Made by a program: the position numbers and the translations under genes. 64,000 nucleotides of DNA from Microthrixaceae bacterium (GTDB lineage: Bacteria; Actinomycetota; Acidimicrobiia; Acidimicrobiales; Microtrichaceae), in the NCBI GenBank assembly GCA_027493675.1, contig JAOSKI010000012.1, forward strand, positions 186,001 through 250,000. The letters are read 5' to 3'. The notes under the pieces are model-generated. The model was not told the DNA's origin. It saw only the letters and a list, made by a program, of their open reading frames with translations, and ran no database searches. Every line of letters begins with the position of its first letter. Within the stretch, counting starts at the first letter, position 1. Below are positions 1-9,444 of this stretch, in pieces.

Positions 1-151
1 GCTCGAAACGCACACGCTGGCCTTGGCGCAGCATCCTGAACAGGGAACCCTCCAAGGCGTCGGGGGCCAGCTCGAACTCGCTCAGGTCCGTGTCACGCAG
101 GAGCGTGCCGATCCCGATTGAGGGGTCGTAGGACTTGATCACGCCTTGCAA
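1..151 (-). CDS. Cold-shock-domain-like protein, C-terminus cut by window edge
   Basis: Fifty codons are visible, reading from a TTG start at 151 to the window edge. The start is chosen because GAGGAG lies eight bases upstream; no ATG or GTG lies further upstream in a better context. The protein opens MQGVIKSYDPSIGIGTLL and continues to QGQRVRFE. This spacing resembles a cold-shock domain: a GxVKxF-type strand, a GxG turn, then a GQxVxFE strand. The aromatic RNA-binding residues of classical CspA (WFN and FGFI) are not kept, so nucleic acid binding may be altered. The family call is an inference from pattern; the rest of the protein is outside the window. Confidence 0.5.
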   Translation of the reverse strand, partial: MQGVIKSYDPSIGIGTLLRDTDLSEFELAPDALEGSLFRMLRQGQRVRFE

Positions 152-421
152 CTGACTGGCTCCTCGCTTCGGAGCGGACCCGTGGTCCGCGTCCCTTACA
201 GGGTTGCCGAACCGAGACGGCCGCACTTCGTGAACGTGGTGACAACCTGCGCCATCAGGGTACCGGCCGGTCATGACGTGGACAAAGGAGCCCGAACGAC
301 CGCGAGGGAAGCGACCTGCCGATCGGACCTGCAGATCCGGCATCGAACCCGTCCGCCCTGCTCTCCGAGTCAGGGGGTCAGGAGCCGGGGGTCAAGGCCC
401 GCGCCGTCCAGGAGGCGATGA

Positions 422-637
422 TCAGGAGTCGGCGGTGACTCTTCGGAACGTGGGCTTGGTGACCTTGCCGGCCTTGATGCAACTCGTGCAGACGTTCATC
501 CTGCGGGTGGAGCGACCGACCTGGACGCGGATGCGCTGGATGTTCGGGTTCCAGCGGCGCTTGGTGCGCCGGTGGGAGTGGCTCACGCTCATTCCGAAGG
601 AGGGTCGCTTGTCGCAGATCTCACAGACCGAAGCCAT
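422..637 (-). CDS. rpmB: 50S ribosomal protein L28
   Basis: A 71-residue basic protein beginning MASVCEICDKRPSFG, then SHSHRRTKRRWNPNIQ, the usual L28 core that binds 23S rRNA in the large subunit. Two CxxC-type pairs (CEIC near the N-terminus, CTSC near residue 50) are the zinc-binding form of L28. An ATG one codon upstream (640) is also possible; 637 gives better spacing from an AGGGA element and matches the family start. It is divergent from the DhaL-like gene at 838, as in many Actinobacteria where rpmB, a YloV-type gene and recG lie together. Confidence 0.93.
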   Translation of the reverse strand: MASVCEICDKRPSFGMSVSHSHRRTKRRWNPNIQRIRVQVGRSTRRMNVCTSCIKAGKVTKPTFRRVTADS

Positions 638-825
638 CATGGGTCCCTGGGTCGGCTCCGAGGTTCACACGGCTCGGAGGGTTGGTGGTCGTGGCCCGCC
701 ACGGGCCGGTCGAACATCCTAGACGTACCCCGGTGCGCACCCCAAGCGGTGAAGGGTTCCCGGCGCCGCGAACGCGTAGTCGGTACCGGAGCTGCCTTTG
801 GGGTCTTCCACGCCCGAGAGTCCGG

Positions 826-831
826 TACGAT
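826..831 (+). promoter_or_regulatory. -10 element (TACGAT) of a leaderless promoter
   Basis: TACGAT ends six bases before the ATG at 838, so transcription is expected to start at or next to the start codon. No Shine-Dalgarno is needed in that layout. The same spacing is seen at several other genes in the window. Confidence 0.45.
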
Positions 832-837
832 GGGGAC

Positions 838-1867
838 ATGGCCTCCCCGGTGGATGTCCTCGATCCGGCTATGTACGTGTCGGCGATGGCTGCTGCCGCC
901 GGAGTCCTCGAGGCCCACGCCGGAGCGCTCGACCTTCTCGATCACCCAAAGTGGCGAACACCTCGCCGACGGTACCCTCACCGCAGCGGCGCCTGTTGGA
1001 GGTACGGGTAGCGACCTTGCCGCGACGTTGTCGGCCGCGGTGGCCTCGGCGGACGGTTGCGGTGACTTCGCCTCCGCCTCGGATGCCATGAGCCGTGGCG
1101 CCGCCGCTGCAGCGGTCGGTCGTGGCGGACGCTCGTTGGCCAATTTCCTGGCAGGTATGGGCGAGGCCCTCGCGAACGCCGACCGCATCGACGGGACCCG
1201 TTTCGCGCTTGGGTTGGAAGCAGGAGCCGAACGGCTCGCGCCGCGCGACGACGGCCGTCATCCCGGCGGGTTCGCGTCGGTGGCGAGCGCGGCGGCAGAT
1301 GCCGCCCTCGACTCGGTCGATCGTGGATCGGACCTCGGCGAGGCGATCCTCGCTGCCGCGGGTGCAGGGATCGAGGAGCTCGAGCGCGGCCCCGTTCTCG
1401 ACGCGACACTCGCCGAACGGGGCACCGTGGACAGCGCTGCCGCGGGTTTGTTGTTGGTGCTCGATGCTCTGGCCGGCGTGGTCACCGGAGAGCCGTTGCC
1501 GGAGCCCCCTGGCGTGTCAGTCGATTCGATCGCGGCTCGACGTACCGTGCACGACGCCGCACCAACCGATTTCGAGGGTACTCCCTACGGCCCAGTCCGC
1601 TACGAGGTCGGCTGCGAGCTGATCGCCGACGACCACGGCATCGAGGCCGAGGCCGAGCTCGAGGTTCGCCTCACCGAGCTGTGTGACCACCACCACCTGG
1701 AGCGGATGCCCGGTATCGGGTGGTCGCTGGAGGTCATCACGGCATCGGCGGGTCCGGTCGTGGAGACGCTGGCGGGGTTCGGGCGAATGCGTGAGGTCCG
1801 TGTGGAGCTCCAACGCAGTGGGGCGGGATCAGCATCTCGCGAGCCACAACTCGGCGTGGCCGGGTGA
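838..1867 (+). CDS. Degenerate DhaL/YloV (FakA-like) domain protein, frameshifted
   Basis: About 342 codons: residues 1-37 read in one frame (start MASPVDVLDPAMYVSAM), and the rest, from about 945-955, in the next frame to the TGA at 1867. One extra base explains the break. The body follows a DhaL domain: an N-terminal helix, GTGSDLAATL where YloV/FakA have GTNMxxTL, then Ala-rich helices and TVDSAAAGLLLVLDAL where the family has VVDAGGxGL. The phosphate/magnesium loop DGDTGTN is replaced by VGGTGSD and the ARGNSG loop by GRGGRS, so kinase activity is doubtful. Its place between rpmB and recG is where YloV-type genes usually sit. The role is unknown; an inactive relative of fatty-acid kinase subunit A is the best guess. 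Confidence 0.65.
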
Positions 1868-4041
1868 GCGCAGGGGGGTCTCAGCCGCAGCCCATCACCC
1901 TGGCGGAGCTCTCCACCATGGAGGTCGACGTGTTGACGCGCGTCGGGCCCAAGAAGCTCGAAGGACTTCGCCAGATGGGGATCGAGAGCCTCCTGGACCT
2001 GCTGTTCCACTACCCGAGGCGATATGTGGACCGCACCCGTGAGGCGCACATCAACGAACTCGGCGAGGGTGAGGAGGCGCTGGTCGTGGGACGGGTGACA
2101 CGGGCTGACTCGCAGCGGACGCGACGTGGCCGCACGATGGTCACCGTCGAGGTCGAGGACCGCTCGGGCCGGCTCCGGTGCACCTTCTTCAACCAGCCCT
2201 GGAGAGAGCGTCAGCTGGACCCGGCGGTGCTCGTCGGTGAAGTCGCGGTGTTCGGCAAGGTGGAGATCTTCCGAGGGTGGCGACAGATGACGAACCCCGT
2301 GGTCGACCTGGTGGGGGACCGCACCGGCCGGATCGTGCCCATCTATCCGCAATCCGACAAGGCGGGGTTGAGCAGCTGGGAGTTGGGCGGGTGGGTCGAG
2401 CAGGTGCTCCGTCGCAGCGAGAAGCGCACCCTCGCGGATCCGGTCCCTGCGACGCTCGTGGCCGACCTGGGGATGCGCTCGCGCTCCGAGGCGATGAGGG
2501 CAATCCACCTGCCCGAGTCGATGGCCGACATGGCATCGGCGCGGCATCGATTGGCCTTCGACGAGTTGCTTCGCATCCAGTTGTCGTTGGTCCGCACCAA
2601 GCGAAGGGTGGAGGCGACCTCACAGGGGATCCGACACGACATCGACGGAGATCCCGCCGATCCGTTGGGCATGGTCGGTGCGTTCGTGGCACAGCTGCCC
2701 TACCCGTTGACGGGCGCGCAGGAGCGGGCGATCGCGGAGATCCTCACCGACATGGCCTCGCCGGTGCCGATGCACCGGCTGCTGCAGGGCGACGTCGGCG
2801 CGGGCAAGACCGTGGTCGCGACCGCAGCGTTGCTCGCTGCGGTGCAGGGTGGCCACCAGGGTGCGTTGATGGCGCCCACCGAGGTGCTGGCCGAGCAGCA
2901 CGCCGTTGCGGTGCGCGCGATGGTCCAGGGGATCGACCTGGCCGCAGAGGACAACCTGTTCGGAGTGCGGGGAGTGGAACTGGCGGTGCTCACCAACCGG
3001 ACCCCAGCGGCCACGCGGCGCAAGGTGCTCGCAGGCCTCGGTGACGGTTCGGTCGACGTCGTCATCGGTACCCATGCGTTGATTCAGGAGTCGGTGGGCT
3101 TCAGGTCGCTCGGTGTGGCGGTGATCGACGAGCAGCACCGCTTCGGGGTGGAGCAGCGCGCAGCGTTGCGGTCCTCGAACGCGGATGGGTCGGTGCCCGA
3201 TGTGCTGGTGATGACTGCCACCCCGATCCCGCGTACCGCTGCGATGACTGTGTACGGCGACCTTGATGTGACCGTGTTGGATGAGATGCCCCCGGGGCGT
3301 CAACCGATCACGACCACCCTCGCCCACAGCGACACCGAGGTTGCCGCGGCCTGGGACCTGGTGCGGTCCGAGGTCGCTGCGGGAAGACGGGCCTACGTGG
3401 TGTGCCCGTTGATCGAGGAGTCGGCGAAGGTCGAAGCGTCGGCTGCCGAGGACGTCTACGAGGAGCTCGCCACCGGTGAGCTCGCCGAGCTCGACGTGGG
3501 ACTGCTGCACGGCCGTGTGCCCGCAGACGAACGCCGCGCGGTGATGGAGGCGTTCCGCGAGGGGAGCCTTCAGGTGCTCGTCGCCACGACGGTGATCGAG
3601 GTGGGCGTCGACGTTGCGGAGGCGACGGTGATGGTGATCCTCGACGCCGACCGCTTCGGGATCGCGCAGCTGCACCAGCTGCGGGGTCGTGTCGGGCGGG
3701 GGACCGCAGCGAGCCACTGCGTGCTGGTCGCCCGTGGCGATCCGACCGAGGATGCGCTTGCACGCCTCGAAGCGTTGGTCCGCACCGACGACGGTTTCGA
3801 GCTCGCCGAAGTGGATCTCGATCTTCGTGGTGAGGGGACGGTGATGGGGGAACGCCAGAAGGGCCGCAGCGACCTGTTGCTGGCGTCGTTGCGGCGTGAC
3901 CGTGATCTGGTGGCCAAGGCTCGGGAGGTTGCTTTCGAGTTGGTCGACGGTCCCGGTGGCCTCGAGCGGTTCCCGTTGCTGATCGAGGAGATCGACGTGC
4001 TTCTCGCAGAGGTCGACGAGGAGTTCCTCACAAAGGGCTGA
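1864..4041 (+). CDS. recG: ATP-dependent DNA helicase RecG
   Basis: An intact 725-residue protein that remodels stalled replication forks and Holliday junctions. An N-terminal wedge/OB region (about 1-260) precedes a superfamily 2 helicase core: Walker A GDVGAGKT near residue 310, DEQHRFG near 422, TATPIPRT near 451, and QLHQLRGRVGRG near 605. The length fits the RecG family. It starts with GTG overlapping the stop of the DhaL-like gene (GTGA), so the two are probably co-translated. In many Actinobacteria rsmD and coaD follow directly; here they lie 15.5 kb downstream, beyond an accessory block. Confidence 0.96.
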   Translation: MSAGGSQPQPITLAELSTMEVDVLTRVGPKKLEGLRQMGIESLLDLLFHYPRRYVDRTREAHINELGEGEEALVVGRVTRADSQRTRRGRTMVTVEVEDRSGRLRCTFFNQPWRERQLDPAVLVGEVAVFGKVEIFRGWRQMTNPVVDLVGDRTGRIVPIYPQSDKAGLSSWELGGWVEQVLRRSEKRTLADPVPATLVADLGMRSRSEAMRAIHLPESMADMASARHRLAFDELLRIQLSLVRTKRRVEATSQGIRHDIDGDPADPLGMVGAFVAQLPYPLTGAQERAIAEILTDMASPVPMHRLLQGDVGAGKTVVATAALLAAVQGGHQGALMAPTEVLAEQHAVAVRAMVQGIDLAAEDNLFGVRGVELAVLTNRTPAATRRKVLAGLGDGSVDVVIGTHALIQESVGFRSLGVAVIDEQHRFGVEQRAALRSSNADGSVPDVLVMTATPIPRTAAMTVYGDLDVTVLDEMPPGRQPITTTLAHSDTEVAAAWDLVRSEVAAGRRAYVVCPLIEESAKVEASAAEDVYEELATGELAELDVGLLHGRVPADERRAVMEAFREGSLQVLVATTVIEVGVDVAEATVMVILDADRFGIAQLHQLRGRVGRGTAASHCVLVARGDPTEDALARLEALVRTDDGFELAEVDLDLRGEGTVMGERQKGRSDLLLASLRRDRDLVAKAREVAFELVDGPGGLERFPLLIEEIDVLLAEVDEEFLTKG

Positions 4042-4059
4042 GGGTGTGAGAAGGGGGCC

Positions 4060-4168
4060 ATGGACAACGATGATTCACAACACAGGGTGCTCGATGGCCT
4101 CCGCGACGTGACCACGGCGATGACGGTCCGACGGGTGCTCGGGGACCCGGTCGGGCCCGACGGAGCTC
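4060..4168 (+). pseudogene. N-terminal fragment of a GerW/YtfJ-family gene
   Basis: After a strong GAAGGGGG site, an ATG at 4060 opens MDNDDSQHRVLDGLRDVTTA followed by MTVRRVLGDPVGPDGA. This matches the N-terminus of GerW/YtfJ sporulation-type proteins (pattern RDxxTVxRVxGxPxxxDG). The match stops at about codon 36, where the family continues VTVIPV. From 4161-4169 the sequence is the antisense of the hydrolase gene's last codons. The frame stays open to 4281 but no longer resembles the family. Either the gene was truncated by insertion or deletion, or this is an assembly junction. The family call comes from a short motif only. Confidence 0.4.
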
Positions 4169-5755
4169 TCAGGTGCCCTCTGTTCGAGCCAACACGGTGT
4201 CGGTCATGTACTCGACGAACTCGGCGGGTTGTTCGAACAAGGGCCGGTGCCCCGAATCCTCCAGCACCTCGAGGTCCTTGATCGGTGCGCGGAGCATCGG
4301 GTACCACTCATCGAAGGGCTCCGCGCGACCGTCGGCCTCGTGGGCACCCTGAACGAAGAAGACCGGCACGTCGAGGGTCGTCGCCGTTCTCCGGAAGTCG
4401 ATCTCCTGGAGTTGCGGGTACAGCGCGGAGAAGGTGTCCATGAAGGCGCCGAGCAGGTGGACCTGGTCGGTGAAGGCGTACTCGGGCACGATCAGGTTCT
4501 CCGAGAAGCCTCCCTCGCCTTCGGAGTTCGGGGAGTGGTCGTAGGGGTAGACCTCGTGCTCGTAGGACAGGGCGGTCTCGTAGTCGAGCATCTCGGAGTA
4601 GGGGGAGGCCCGATGGCCTCGAGCTCGTCGGCAAGCGCAGGATCGTTGCGCTCCGCCCACGCGAGGGTGTCCCCGTAGAAGATCCGATCGGTGTCGAGTT
4701 GGCTCACCATCTGGCCCACGCCGATGAACGCCACATATCGCTCGGGTGCCTCCTGGACGGCGAGGATGCCGAGGGTGGATCCCCACGATTGGCCCAGCAA
4801 GTAGATCCTGTCGGTTGCGAACCGTTCGCGCAGGTAGTCGGTCACCTCGATGGTGTCGGAGACCTGGCCCTCGAGGGTGAGGGTGCCGGTCGGATCGAGG
4901 GCCCCGTAGGAGGTCCCGGTGCCACGCTGGTCCCACGTGGCCACCGTGAAGGTCTCCTCAAGCGCCTCGAGGTGCTTCCGCATCGCACCCCGTTCGGAGC
5001 CGCCCGGCCCGCCGGCGAGGAACAGCACCACCGGGTTCTCCGTCGAGGTGCCGCGGATCATCAGTCCGAGCTCCTTGCCGCCCGCCCGGACGGTGGTCAA
5101 CTCGGCGATGCTGCCGGCGAGAACGGCTCCGTCGTCGTCGACGATCGGATCGGTCCTGGCCGGCCGGGCGACGAGGGCCGCGAGGAGGAGGATCCCGGAG
5201 TCCGGCAGCGACCGCGGCTCCGCCACGCACCCACCGCCACCCGTTGCGAGGCGGCGGCTCCTGTGCTGCCGAGGCGACACGACGGCGCCGGAGCCCCGCA
5301 CCGAGCGCTGCGCCGAGCACCACGGGTGTGAGGGCCAACCCGTGGAATCCACGCCCGACCGCGAGTGCGATCAACCCGTAGGTGCTCAGCGCGGGCCGAT
5401 CCACCGTGGGACCCGAGGTGCCCATTCGCATCAGTTCGAACACCACGACGAACGCGACCGGCGCTGTCAGCATCGCCCACCGGGACCGCAGCAGGAGCCC
5501 TGATGCAGTTCCGACCACGAGTCCGATGACCATCGCAGCCAGCACCTGGAACGTGTAGAGAGGACCGCGAGGCGTCCACCACCCGGCCACCAGTCCCCAA
5601 AGCCCTGGGATCGCCACTGACATGGCACCGCTGGCCAGGGGATTCGCCCGGATCGGATCGTCACCCCGAGACAGCGATGGAGGCACTGATCCGTGGGCCT
5701 TCACCGGGTTCGTGGTGCTCTGGACCTCAGGCACTGGCGGCGCGTCTCCGCTCAA
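4169..5755 (-). CDS. Membrane-anchored alpha/beta hydrolase (prolyl-iminopeptidase-like), frameshifted
   Basis: About 528 codons in three frame segments, with breaks near 5205 and 4612; the second is explained by one missing G in ATCGGG. The N-terminal 180 residues carry several hydrophobic segments (for example VLAAMVIGLVVGTASGLLL), then a last helix GILLLAALVA. The hydrolase domain follows: oxyanion motif GGPGGS, DQRGTGTS, nucleophile elbow GQSWGST, acid in EADGRAEPFDEW and catalytic histidine in SGHRPLF. This order is typical of S33 peptidases. A TTG start at 5755 overlaps the upstream lipoprotein stop and has GGAG five bases before it; an ATG at 5623 is an alternative. The substrate is unknown. 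Confidence 0.7.
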
Positions 5756-6377
5756 GAGATCTCCATCATGCCGGTATCGCCGGTGACCTCCCATCCACCG
5801 TTCGCTTCCTGGGTCAGCTTGTAGGTGAGCGCCAGACCGCAGACATCTCCGCAGGTCATCTTGATCGGCGCCAGCGCGCCACGGCCGTCGATCGCGGGCT
5901 CACCGAAGCTGATGACGGCGCTCCTCTCGTTGGGGGAGCGAGGCACTGGGATCTCGTAGGCAAGGGCGTCGTCGATCCAAGTCACCTCACCGAGGGGGCT
6001 GAGACGACTCTCGACAGCTGACCGTTCGCCATCCGTGAGCGGACGGGACGCAACGGTGGTCGGCTCGTCGCCTGGGCCGGCATTGGGGTCGGTGAACTTG
6101 CCGATGACGAACTCGGTGAACGGGGTCGGTCCTTCGCCGAAGGTGTGATCGACGGTCATGAGCTGGTACGCGGTCGCTGCGAACACCTCGGCGGTCGGTT
6201 CCGGGAGCGTCGGCTCGGTGGTCGTGGTCTCCGGTGTGTTCTTCGGCGCACTCTCGGTGGTCTCGTCGTCGGCGAAGCCGCGACGACCGACGTGTCGTCA
6301 CTGCAACCCGCAGCGACGGCGACGACCGATGCCGTCAGGAGCAGGGCGACGATCCACCGATGCACAGGCGCTTGCAT
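5752..6377 (-). CDS. Lipoprotein of unknown function, frameshifted
   Basis: The ATG at 6377 opens a signal peptide (VALLLTASVVAVAAGC) with a lipobox ending in the Cys at residue 25, so the product should be lipid-anchored outside the membrane. A Thr/Pro/Glu-rich linker (NTPETTTTEPTLPEP) follows. After a frame break near 6280 the domain reads TAEVFAATAYQLMTVDHTF onward to MMEIS. The C-terminal half has a Cys pair (TCGDVCG), possibly a disulfide. No known family is recognised. Its stop overlaps the TTG of the hydrolase, so the two are probably one operon. Confidence 0.6.
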
Positions 6378-6434
6378 TGCCTGACGCTAGCGCCAGGTGC
6401 TCGAGCCGTGCCGGAGGATCCGGACTCGGAACGC

Positions 6435-6474
6435 TCAGGTAGTGGAGGGAAGGGTCAGGTAGTGGAGGGAAGGG
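6435..6474. repeat. Perfect 20-bp tandem duplication
   Basis: The 20-mer TCAGGTAGTGGAGGGAAGGG occurs twice in a row. The second copy contains the stop codon and last codons of the histidine kinase gene; the first copy lies just downstream of it. Two copies only, so a replication slip or an assembly stutter are both possible. Confidence 0.8.
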
Positions 6475-7785
6475 TGAGTGTGAAGGTGGTCCCCTCGGCT
6501 GTGGGATCGAGGACCAGCGTGCCGCCGTGGAGCTCCGCGATGTCGCGGGCGATGGCGAGACCCAGGCCGGTCCCTCCGTCGCCTGATCTGCGGGCGTCGT
6601 CGGCGCGGGCGAAGCGCTCGAAGATCCGTTCCCGTTCGGAGGCTGGGACCCCAGGCCCGTCGTCGGCGACCGTCAAGGTCACGCTGTCACCCTCGGTGCA
6701 GAGGCCGAACGCGATCACCGACGCGGCGTGGCGTGCGGCGTTGTCGGCGAGGTTCACCACCGCACGGGCGAAGCATGTCCCGGTCGCCCATGACCCTCCC
6801 TGCGCTGACCCCGGAGATGTCGACCACCGCACGGTTCTCGGTGCGCAGGCGGCGGGCGACCAAGAGCACGACGTCGTCGAGGTCGACCACGACGTGGGTT
6901 CCCGCAGCGACGCCCTCGTCGGTGCGCGCCGCAAGCAGGAGGTCTTCCGTGAGGTGCTGGAGCCCGATCGTCTCCGCCAGCAGCGCGGCGTGGGTGGCCA
7001 GGGGATCGGCGTCTGCGGGATGGGCCAGGTCGACCTCCAGCTCGGTGCGCATGCGGGTGAGTGGGCTTCGCAGCTCGTGGCTCGCGTCGGCGAGGAACCG
7101 CCGCTGCCGGTGCGCTGAGTCCTCGACCCGCTCGAGCATGTCGTTCATGGTGTGTGCGAGGCGCGCCACTTCGTCATCCGCGGCCGGAACCGGGACGCGC
7201 CGGTGCAGGTCGCGGGCTCCGATCCCGGCGACCTCGGCGCGGATGGCCTCGATGGGCCGCAACGCCCTGCCGGTGAGCCACCACAGGACCATGACGAGAG
7301 CGAGGATCACCAGGGGGAGCGCGACTAGCAACGACCTCCGGAGCGTGGCGACGCTGTCTTCGACGTCGTCGGTCGGCGAGCCGACGACGATCGCCAGGTC
7401 ACCCGAGTCGTGAACGAGCACGCGCAGTCGTTCCTCGGTGAGCGCCGGGACCGTCACGGTGCTCAACCGGGGAGAGCCGGCATCCACGACGGGGCCCATT
7501 CCCTCGGCGTTGGTGCTCGAGGCGAGCACGTGTCGATCCCCGTCGGCCTCGCGGACGACCTGTGCGAACGCATCGTCGTCTCCGAGGCCCGTGATCGCCG
7601 AGGGCACCCCCGGTGCCCTGGGCGGCGAGCTCCGCTGCGCGTAGCGCGAGTGATTCGTCGAGCGCACGGGTGAGGGCGCGTTGGTGCGCCACGACCAGCG
7701 CGATGCCGGCCACGACCAGGACGACGGTCGTGACCGCGGTGGCGGCCAGGGTGACCCGGGTGCGTATGCCGAGACGGCTGGTCAC
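6455..7785 (-). CDS. Sensor histidine kinase with HAMP domain, frameshifted
   Basis: About 443 codons in three frame segments, breaks near 7600 and 6770. The GTG start at 7785 overlaps the response regulator stop. Order: first membrane helix (LAATAVTTVVLVVAGIAL), an extracytoplasmic sensor of about 120 residues, second helix (LVALPLVILALVMVLWWL), HAMP, then the H-box FLADASHELRSPL, the N-box NLADNAARHA, and G-boxes DDGPGVP and GTGLGLAIAR. It is a complete orthodox kinase that should autophosphorylate on the H-box histidine and pass phosphate to the adjacent OmpR-type regulator. The signal is unknown. The divergent lipoprotein at 8590 is the likely target gene. Confidence 0.85.
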
Positions 7786-8451
7786 GGTACCGCCAGTCGG
7801 TAGCCGGCGCCGCGGATCGTCTCGATCGAGCGTCGGCCGAAGGGTTCGTCGACCTTGCGCCGCAGGCGTCCGATGTAGACCTCCACGATGTTCGGGTCCC
7901 CGTCGAAGTCGTAGTCCCAGACCCCTGCGAGGATGTCGCGCTTGCCCAGCACCTGTCCCGCGCGTCGAACCAGGAACTCGAGCACGTCGAACTCGCGGGT
8001 GGTCAGTGTCAGTTCGGTACCTGCATTCCACACCCGGCGGGCGCCCGGGTCGATCCGGAGGTCACCGACCGACACCGGAGCCGGATCGCGACTCGCGGTG
8101 CGCCGCAGCAGCGCGAACGCGCGAGACCAGCACCGGGAACGAGAACGGCTTCGTGAGGTAGTCGTCGGCGCCGGTGTCGAGGGCCTCGGTCTCGTCGAAC
8201 TCGCCGGCCTTCGCCGTCAGCACCAGGATCGGCGTCCAGTCGCCGGCCTCGCGGAGGGCCGCGCAGATCTGGAACCCGTTGCGGCCCGGGAGCATCAGGT
8301 CGAGCAGGTAGAGGTCATATGTGCCCTCGGTGGCGCGCCACAGGCCCTCCTCACCGTCGAGGGCCACCTCGACGGTGAACCCCTCGGCGCACAGGCCGCG
8401 CTGGACGGCGGTGGCGATCCTGACGTCGTCCTCGACCAGCAGAACTTTCAC
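7782..8451 (-). CDS. OmpR/PhoB-family response regulator, frameshifted
   Basis: About 222 codons. The receiver domain begins VKVLLVEDDVRIATAV from a GTG at 8451; the phosphoacceptor Asp is in LYLLDLMLPG and the conserved Lys in DDYLTKPFSF. A frame break near 8120 precedes the winged-helix domain (LTTREFDVLEFLVRRAG, then IRGAGYRL at the end), which binds DNA as head-to-tail dimers. It is the first gene of a regulator-kinase operon transcribed leftward. A pair of phased direct repeats at 8486-8533, 35 bases upstream of the start, is a plausible binding site for this protein and suggests autoregulation. Confidence 0.87.
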
Positions 8452-8485
8452 GGTGACCTCCGACCACCAGCGTCTCCGAGTCGAC

Positions 8486-8533
8486 CTGAACACCTGCTGA
8501 ACACCGCTGCGGCGGCGTTCAGGATCGGTTCAG
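8486..8533. promoter_or_regulatory. Predicted response-regulator operator: two phased direct repeats, inverted
   Basis: CTGAAC occurs at 8486-8491 and 8497-8502, and its reverse complement GTTCAG at 8517-8522 and 8528-8533. In each pair the copies start 11 bases apart, about one helical turn, as expected for an OmpR/PhoB-family dimer. The two pairs face each other across 14 bp. The site lies between the divergent response regulator (start 8451) and lipoprotein (start 8590) genes, so one element could control both. Confidence 0.55.
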
Positions 8534-8589
8534 CGCCGGAACACGACGATGTTGTGGGCGCCACGGTGGCGCCGGAAGGTGAGGACACC

Positions 8590-9384
8590 ATGATGACCCC
8601 GACAACGCACCCCTGCTGGGTGAGGGCACTCCTCGGGTGCCTGCTCGTGCTCCCGGCATGCGGCACCGACGGCGCGGGTACCCGCGCCACGACGACCAAC
8701 GCGGAGGTCGCCGAGGGCGCGGCACCGGTCGTGGATCCCGGTGACGGAGGCGACTACGCACCGTCGCTGGATCCGGCGGACTTCGTCGCCGGCATCGACA
8801 ACCCGTACCTGCCGTTCACTCCTGGATCCACATGGACCTACCTCGGTGACAGCGACGGCCGGACCGAACGCGTAGAGGTCGAGGTGCTGAGTGAGACGCG
8901 CGACATCGGGGGCATCGAGGCCACCGTCGTTCGCGACACGGTGTACGTGGACGGCGAGATGGTCGAGGACACCTACGACTGGTTCGCCCAGGACCGCGAC
9001 GGCAGCGTCTGGTACCTCGGCGAGGACACCCATGAGTACGAAGACGGGGTGGCCGTGAACGCGAATGGCGCCTGGGAGCACGGTGTCGACGGAGCGGTCG
9101 CCGGGATGGTCATGCCCGCCGCTCCGACCGTGGGTGACTCCTACCGCCAGGAGTACTACGAGGGCGAGGCCGAGGACATGGCGGAGGTCCTCGAGGTGGG
9201 CGTCGCAAGGTCGATCGAGGCCGGCGAGTACCACGACGTGGTCGTCACCGAGGACTGGACTCCGCTGGAACCCGAGGTCGTCGAACAGAAGTGGTATGCC
9301 CGAGGTGTGGGCAACATCTACAGCACCCACACCCGGGGAAAGGCCGGTACCGTCGAGCTCGTGGCGTTCGTCCCCGCACAGTAG
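8590..9384 (+). CDS. Lipoprotein, likely target of the adjacent two-component system
   Basis: A 264-residue protein. The N-terminal signal peptide ends in a lipobox (LLVLPACG), then a Thr-rich linker. The main domain starts FVAGIDNPYLPFTPGSTWTY and is rich in beta-type repeats with many acidic residues; no catalytic motif is visible. Proteins with the IDNPYLPFTPG signature are common as uncharacterised exported proteins. Two ATGs (8590 and 8593) are adjacent. It is transcribed away from the response regulator across the 8486-8533 operator, so it may be induced by, or feed back on, the kinase. Function unknown. Confidence 0.8.
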   Translation: MMTPTTHPCWVRALLGCLLVLPACGTDGAGTRATTTNAEVAEGAAPVVDPGDGGDYAPSLDPADFVAGIDNPYLPFTPGSTWTYLGDSDGRTERVEVEVLSETRDIGGIEATVVRDTVYVDGEMVEDTYDWFAQDRDGSVWYLGEDTHEYEDGVAVNANGAWEHGVDGAVAGMVMPAAPTVGDSYRQEYYEGEAEDMAEVLEVGVARSIEAGEYHDVVVTEDWTPLEPEVVEQKWYARGVGNIYSTHTRGKAGTVELVAFVPAQ

Positions 9385-9444
9385 GTCGACTGTTGCGGGT
9401 GGGCAGCAAGTGGACTCTCCATCGAATCCGCTCCACCACCCCCA

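Noticed and set aside
152..421. A tRNA gene, suggested by a GGGTTCGATG-like T-loop on the minus strand near 340-350
   Set aside because: The flanking bases do not pair as a T-stem and no acceptor or anticodon arm can be drawn.
2620..3717. A 365-codon minus-strand frame inside recG
   Set aside because: Completely inside the helicase core on the opposite strand, His/Arg-rich without motifs.
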